Shown piece after piece: positions 15,699 through 19,286 of a DNA stretch of 19,286 bases. Each line of letters opens with the position of its first letter. Position 1 is the stretch's first letter. The stretch is from contig CAZVNL010000039.1 of NCBI GenBank assembly GCA_964628055.1, positions 1 to 19,286 on the forward strand, written 5' to 3'. The translations under genes and the position numbers were made by a program. The notes under the pieces are model-generated. The model was not told the origin of the DNA, did no database searches, and saw only the letters and a program-made list of their open reading frames with translations. The DNA comes from CAZBEL01 sp964628055 (lineage in GTDB: Bacteria; Fidelibacterota; Marinisomatia; Marinisomatales; TCS56).

Positions 15699-16817
15699 CT
15701 ACTCCAGATGTTCTTCCACTGTCACACCCATGCTCTGCATGTCCTTCAGGAAAAACTCCGGGTTCACGATGTGTCCCATCATGTGCAATCCCGGCTGGCG
15801 AATAGAACCTTCTAAAAGCTGCCTCACGCAGGCCACCACGGGAATGGCGGTGAACCAGTAGCCGTCCCCGTGGGAAAGACGCAGCCGATAGGCATGGCGG
15901 TGACCCTGATACGTTCCTATAGCTTCCAGTTGTAAGACTACTTTGTAGGGGGGACTGGAAAAAGCGCCCAGCGCCCAGATCATGAAGTGGGTCATGGGCG
16001 TCAAACCAGAACGGGGAAATAACTTTACCACAAGCATCACCATTGGCATGACCAAGAAATCCACGAACCAGTGAAAGCCAGCCATGTAGAAGCTAGTCTG
16101 CTGGAGGGTGGGATACTGCTCTGGCAAGGGGCGCAGTTCCTCAAAAAACAAGGGGACGCAAAGATGAGAGCCGACATCCTCACCGAAATCAAAGGTTTGA
16201 AAATCCTTAGCGGTTAACAGACTGGCTTTGCGCCAGGCTCCATCACGAAAGAAGGAAGATTGATATTCCACAATTTCCTGAACGAATTCCCGCTGGGTAG
16301 AAAGACCAATATCCAGGCTCTTCCAGTCTTGCTTTACTACCCCGCCCACGTTGGCCACAACCAATTCATCAAAGTATCGCGCCCCGTAGCGCACTAAAAA
16401 GGAAGGCAACCCGGGATGAAACCCCGCTTCACTGATGAAACACTGACCCGAAGCCATAATCTCGTCAGCTCGTGATTGCAGATAGGTCCACTTGGAAGAG
16501 GAGTAGTGAATGTCCAGATAATCCACACGGGCCTGGAGGGCGGCCGTGACAACTCGATCTACGGATGAGGCCGTACCAGAAGCCACAATCACCAAGTCTA
16601 CCTCCCCAAATAGCGGCAACAGCGACTCCACCTGGGAGGCGTCGGCAGTTTTCCAACGCACCCGGGAAGAGGCCAGTTCTTCTACGGCAACCTTTAAGGG
16701 TTCAGCATGACGGGCAGCCAGAACTACATTTGCAGAGGTATGATCTAATAGTAAGCGGGCAATCTTTTTCCCGGTATTCCCGTAACCCCCTATAATGAGA
16801 ATGGTTTTACCAGGCAT
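15699..16817 (-). CDS. Saccharopine dehydrogenase-like NAD(P)-binding oxidoreductase
   Basis: A 372-residue protein of the saccharopine-dehydrogenase superfamily. The N-terminal Rossmann fold is clear: TILIIGGYGNTGKKIARLL with the dinucleotide motif GGYGNTG at 10-16, VVLAARHAEPL, DLVIVASGTAS (about 74-84), DYLDIHYSS (99-107) and the superfamily motif EAGFHPGLPS (130-139). A hydrophobic segment (about 250-267, FVDFLVMPMVMLVVKLFP) suggests membrane association or a lipid tunnel. Relatives include lysine-pathway enzymes and lipid-acting reductases such as trans-acting enoyl reductases of mycobacterial lipid synthesis; given the neighbours I favour a lipid or isoprenoid substrate, as inference. 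I chose ATG 16817 because the fold starts at once and it lies 5 bp after the previous stop. An in-frame ATG at 16853 has a better AGGA site and would add 12 residues, overlapping the upstream gene by 31 bp. Confidence 0.85.
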   Translation of the reverse strand: MPGKTILIIGGYGNTGKKIARLLLDHTSANVVLAARHAEPLKVAVEELASSRVRWKTADASQVESLLPLFGEVDLVIVASGTASSVDRVVTAALQARVDYLDIHYSSSKWTYLQSRADEIMASGQCFISEAGFHPGLPSFLVRYGARYFDELVVANVGGVVKQDWKSLDIGLSTQREFVQEIVEYQSSFFRDGAWRKASLLTAKDFQTFDFGEDVGSHLCVPLFFEELRPLPEQYPTLQQTSFYMAGFHWFVDFLVMPMVMLVVKLFPRSGLTPMTHFMIWALGAFSSPPYKVVLQLEAIGTYQGHRHAYRLRLSHGDGYWFTAIPVVACVRQLLEGSIRQPGLHMMGHIVNPEFFLKDMQSMGVTVEEHLE

Positions 16818-16822
16818 CGTCG

Positions 16823-18016
16823 TTAAAAGTAAGCCCTCAAGCGAATCCGCCATCCTGCATCCTGAAATCCGAATTCGGAATCACTGTCACCCAGGGGGTA
16901 AAAATACCAGATGGAAAGGGTTCCGTTTTCGAACACATTCCAGTCGAGCTGGGGACTAATCAAAGTGCTGTAATCCATTAAATTCGCAATCATCAGCAGA
17001 CCTAAATTCACAAAGTCTCCAACAGGGTAGCGTGTGTAGAAAAAATCGTACTCCCGCATGAGGCTGTGGGTTTCCCCTTCAAAATAGGTGACATAGTCTG
17101 CCATCTGGAGGTTCGTATTGCTGGCCCCCTGGGAGTTATACAGATACTCGTTCAGCAGATAGAGACCGTTTTTGAAAGTATAGTCCGCCCCTGTAACCGT
17201 TTCCCAGTGGGTCTTCGTTCCAAAGGCGGAATGCTGCTTCCGCCAGGTTTCTGTCCAGAGCCCGACCCCGAACAACTGCCCCACCAGGGAGGCGCCGTAG
17301 GCGTGGTACTGGGTGGTAGTAGGGACGATCCCGGCGTACACCCGGTAATCCCAGTAGCGATAGAGTCCTTCATATTCGGCCCAGTTTACACTGAAGTCAA
17401 AACTTTTAAAACCGGACTTCAACTGAAGATATTTGGTGGCGGCTTCCCACGATTCAGCGGGAGTCAGGATGGCGGTGAGCCCGCCCCTGGATGTGAGGGG
17501 AACATCTACCCGTAGGGCCTGGATTCCAGTCTGTTCGTAAGTGGGATCCACCGGATCTTTCTTATTAAAAATATCCAGCGGATTCCAGGCATACCCCGTC
17601 CCCAGGGAGAGAGGCTGCTTGCCTACAATCAGGTCCAGGCGCTGAAAATTGACCTTCAAATAGGCATTATCCAGGTACATGGAATCCCGATAGGTAAAGG
17701 GGATGACCCAGGTGCTGTCTGGAATTCCAGTGGCTTCGTAGTTGGATTTCCAATACTTTTCCGGGATGAAGTCCAAAAAATTCCAGTTCTTCTGGCCCAC
17801 GTATTGGAGCAAGTTCAGATTGGCCGCCACGTACACGTTTACCACTGGACGTGTTTCCAGATCCACCCGCAACTTGTTGTAACCGAAATTGTATGTTTTA
17901 CCGCCTACACCGAAATTATCGAACTCCGATTCCAGATAACCGAACCATTCCACCTGGGCCATAAGCGAAGTTCCCTGAAGTCCCAGGAACAGGATCAACG
18001 CCAGGAGACCCCTCAT
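16823..18016 (-). CDS. Outer-membrane beta-barrel protein (porin-like)
   Basis: A 397-residue predicted outer-membrane barrel. A signal peptide (MRGLLALILFLGLQGTSLMA) is followed directly by VEWFGYLESEF, a typical first strand; alternating aromatic/polar strands continue to a terminal Phe (WRIRLRAYF). The stretch LDLIVGKQPLSLGTGYAWNPLDIFNKKDPVDP recalls the I-G-R/K-Q...G....NP.D pattern of DUF1302-like barrels, which in some proteobacteria sit beside LolA-like and MMPL-type RND genes; I cannot confirm the family without a search. The ATG overlaps the stop of the LolA-like gene by 4 bp, so the two are translationally coupled. The likely role is the outer-membrane step of the route served by the RND pump and the LolA-like carrier. 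Confidence 0.8.
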   Translation of the reverse strand: MRGLLALILFLGLQGTSLMAQVEWFGYLESEFDNFGVGGKTYNFGYNKLRVDLETRPVVNVYVAANLNLLQYVGQKNWNFLDFIPEKYWKSNYEATGIPDSTWVIPFTYRDSMYLDNAYLKVNFQRLDLIVGKQPLSLGTGYAWNPLDIFNKKDPVDPTYEQTGIQALRVDVPLTSRGGLTAILTPAESWEAATKYLQLKSGFKSFDFSVNWAEYEGLYRYWDYRVYAGIVPTTTQYHAYGASLVGQLFGVGLWTETWRKQHSAFGTKTHWETVTGADYTFKNGLYLLNEYLYNSQGASNTNLQMADYVTYFEGETHSLMREYDFFYTRYPVGDFVNLGLLMIANLMDYSTLISPQLDWNVFENGTLSIWYFYPLGDSDSEFGFQDAGWRIRLRAYF

Positions 18017-18759
18017 CGTTGCAGGTTCCTATTGCTGAAAAAGCCCTTTGGGGGCCGCCACTGGTAAGTGATCTCCTTAATGGTCATGATCGTCTCGGAG
18101 CCCTCCAGAAGATTCTTCATCACCATCCTTTTTGCCGTGGGAACCCCTTCTATCGTTTCAATGTCTTCAAGCAGGAGGGTCTTTTCGTGCACTTCCTGGT
18201 CATCGAAGTATTCAATGCGCAAAGGGGAGTAGTCCGACTTGCGCACGTAGAGAATTACCCGGGGGTAATCGGAATCGTTGGACTCGGTTTCAACGGCCTC
18301 TAACTTCCAGCAGGGGGTTCCCCGCACTTCCTCTTCACCCACCAGCGTGGAGGTATAGTCTTCCTGCCAGGTGTCACTGGAGGAAAAATCGCTGTAAGAG
18401 AAGTCACTACCCTGCACCTTCTGGTTTTTGGCCGAGGAGGCCAATTTACGCACCCGGCGGGTCCGGGGGAAATAGGTCCAAATATCGTTGGCGTCGTTGA
18501 GCATGAGAAACGCCTGATCCCTGACACTAGTGGGTTTAATGTACTTGATTAATACGCTGCTTCCCGTATCGGCGGAGAACATTTCAAACTCCAAGGTCCG
18601 AGTTTTTCCCGAGGATGTTTGGATCGTCTGGGTAATGGTGGCGCGGCTGTACTTCTGACTCATGAGAGCGGTCATGCCGTCAATGATTTCTTTCGCCGTA
18701 GGTTGTTGAGCCGCCAGTGGAAACGCCAAAAGCATCAGTGTTATGAAAATTCGATTCAT
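18013..18759 (-). CDS. LolA-like outer-membrane lipoprotein-sorting family protein
   Basis: A 248-residue periplasmic protein. I chose ATG 18759 because it overlaps the TetR stop (ATGA), has AGGGG nine bases upstream, and gives a clean signal peptide (MNRIFITLMLLAFPLAA) cut near residue 17. The mature protein opens with TAKEIIDGMTALMSQKYSRATIT and continues with the LolA-like pattern: long antiparallel strands (RTLEFEMFS, VLIKYIKP, DQAFLMLNDANDIWTYFPRTRRVRKL), an S-F-x-Y-S-D-F/S-S-S-D stretch, the W-K-L-E-A strand, and DYSPLRIEYFDDQ. This family (outer-membrane lipoprotein-sorting protein) has the LolA/LppX half-barrel with a greasy cavity and often sits next to MMPL/RND pumps. The probable job is to carry a hydrophobic molecule across the periplasm between the RND pump and the barrel encoded in this operon. 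Confidence 0.87.
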   Translation of the reverse strand: MNRIFITLMLLAFPLAAQQPTAKEIIDGMTALMSQKYSRATITQTIQTSSGKTRTLEFEMFSADTGSSVLIKYIKPTSVRDQAFLMLNDANDIWTYFPRTRRVRKLASSAKNQKVQGSDFSYSDFSSSDTWQEDYTSTLVGEEEVRGTPCWKLEAVETESNDSDYPRVILYVRKSDYSPLRIEYFDDQEVHEKTLLLEDIETIEGVPTAKRMVMKNLLEGSETIMTIKEITYQWRPPKGFFSNRNLQR

Positions 18760-19286
18760 CGTTCTATTCCCCTGAAAAATGATTTTACCGCTTCTTTCCA
18801 AACCAGGTCGAAGGCTTCCGGGTCGTTCATGATCATGTACTGCCAGATGAGGCCGTCCATAAACGCCAAGAGCAGAGTGGCAACCCCATCCGTATCCATG
18901 GGCCGGAAATCACCCCTGTCAATCCCCGCTTTCAAAATCGAAATAATAGTTTTGCGATAGGAGTCGTACATCCCGATGATGGCCATATCAGAGGAGCCGT
19001 GCCAGAGCCCCCGGGCGCTCTGGGCCCACAATTCCGTGACAATAAGCAGACTTTCACCCATGGCCAAGAAAGCTTCCATGCTCCGGTCAATAATATGCCT
19101 GAGTTTTTTGCTGGGGGGGAGGTCAATCTCTACGAATTGGTCGAGGTCCTGCAACATGCCTTGGACCACGTAGTTTTCGATGGCGCTGAAAATATCGTCT
19201 TTGCTGGAGAAGTATTCGTAGACCGTTCCCTTGCCAATGTCCGCTTTCCGGGCGATGTCGGCGATTTTACCTTTTTCCAGGCCTTT
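18756..19286 (-). CDS. TetR/AcrR family transcriptional regulator, N-terminus beyond the window
   Basis: The last 176 residues of a TetR-type repressor; the start lies beyond the right edge, probably 15-30 residues further. The helix-turn-helix is visible at the very edge: KIADIARKADIGKGTVYEYF followed by SSKDDIFSAIENYV, the family signature. The remaining ~130 residues form the helical ligand-binding domain (FLAMGESLLIVTELWAQ, DSYRKTIISILKAGIDRGDFRP, GVATLLLAFMDGLIWQYMI), with many Met and aromatic residues fit for a hydrophobic ligand. A GTG at 19169 is not the start because the HTH continues in frame upstream of it. It is the first gene seen of the corrinoid/RND operon and its stop overlaps the LolA-like start (ATGA), so it probably autoregulates the operon. 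Its operator lies outside the window. Confidence 0.92.
   Translation of the reverse strand, partial: KGLEKGKIADIARKADIGKGTVYEYFSSKDDIFSAIENYVVQGMLQDLDQFVEIDLPPSKKLRHIIDRSMEAFLAMGESLLIVTELWAQSARGLWHGSSDMAIIGMYDSYRKTIISILKAGIDRGDFRPMDTDGVATLLLAFMDGLIWQYMIMNDPEAFDLVWKEAVKSFFRGIER

Noticed and set aside
19167..19169. GTG as start of the TetR gene
   Set aside because: The reading frame continues upstream to the window edge with a clear helix-turn-helix, so the gene is cut by the edge and not short.
1..19286. CRISPR array, tRNA/rRNA genes, insertion sequence or phage region
   Set aside because: No regularly spaced repeats, cloverleaf-like sequences, transposase motifs or flanking inverted repeats were seen; the thermonuclease alone does not indicate a phage.

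Overview
The window carries twelve protein-coding genes, all on the minus strand, in two consecutive transcription units; coding density is high and no RNA genes, insertion sequences or CRISPR arrays are visible. A four-gene surface unit ends with cargo carrying a type IX secretion (T9SS)-type C-terminal domain (a YPNPFNPST motif), and includes a PorV/PorQ-family barrel and a TonB receptor with an N-terminal carboxypeptidase-regulatory-like domain. This points to a bacterium of the FCB superphylum, probably a deep lineage such as Neomarinimicrobiota (Marinimicrobia), Calditrichota or KSB1, rather than classical Bacteroidetes. A corrinoid/ferredoxin protein in the other unit suggests an anaerobic or microaerophilic lifestyle. 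The taxonomic placement is inference from protein style only.

Upstream unit (right to left, 19286 to about 10576): a TetR regulator cut by the window edge, a LolA-like periplasmic protein, an outer-membrane barrel, a saccharopine-dehydrogenase-like NAD(P)-binding protein, a class I SAM methyltransferase resembling the corrinoid-protein-associated methyltransferase CpaM, a fusion of an HgcA-like membrane corrinoid protein with an HgcB-like ferredoxin, a large RND/MMPL exporter, and a small thermonuclease-family protein, followed by an intrinsic terminator. Three junctions are 4-bp ATGA overlaps, and most of the others are within a few bases, so this reads as one operon. It combines one-carbon/corrinoid chemistry with parts of an envelope lipid or hydrophobic-compound export route (LolA-like carrier, RND pump, outer-membrane barrel). 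My working hypothesis is a pathway that makes or modifies a hydrophobic molecule with a corrinoid-dependent step and then moves it to the outer membrane under TetR control. The HgcA-like part has the Asn-Val-Trp-Cys-Ala-Ala cap-helix core, but it departs from the HgcA consensus just after it, and the first ferredoxin cluster lacks one expected cysteine. It should therefore not be called a mercury methylase.

Downstream unit (10550 to 31): a near-consensus sigma70-type promoter, then a TonB-dependent receptor, a 1093-residue secreted protein with a sorting-like C-terminal domain, a PorV/PorQ-like barrel, and a 781-residue T9SS-type cargo protein, closed by a strong 13-bp-stem terminator. This is a self-contained surface uptake or binding locus, loosely analogous to SusC-type loci but with PorV plus sorted cargo in place of SusD. 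Asp-rich EF-hand-like loops occur in the receptor and in the secreted partner.

The longest stretch without a gene is 256 bp (10420-10675); it holds the first unit's terminator, the second unit's promoter and a 5' leader.
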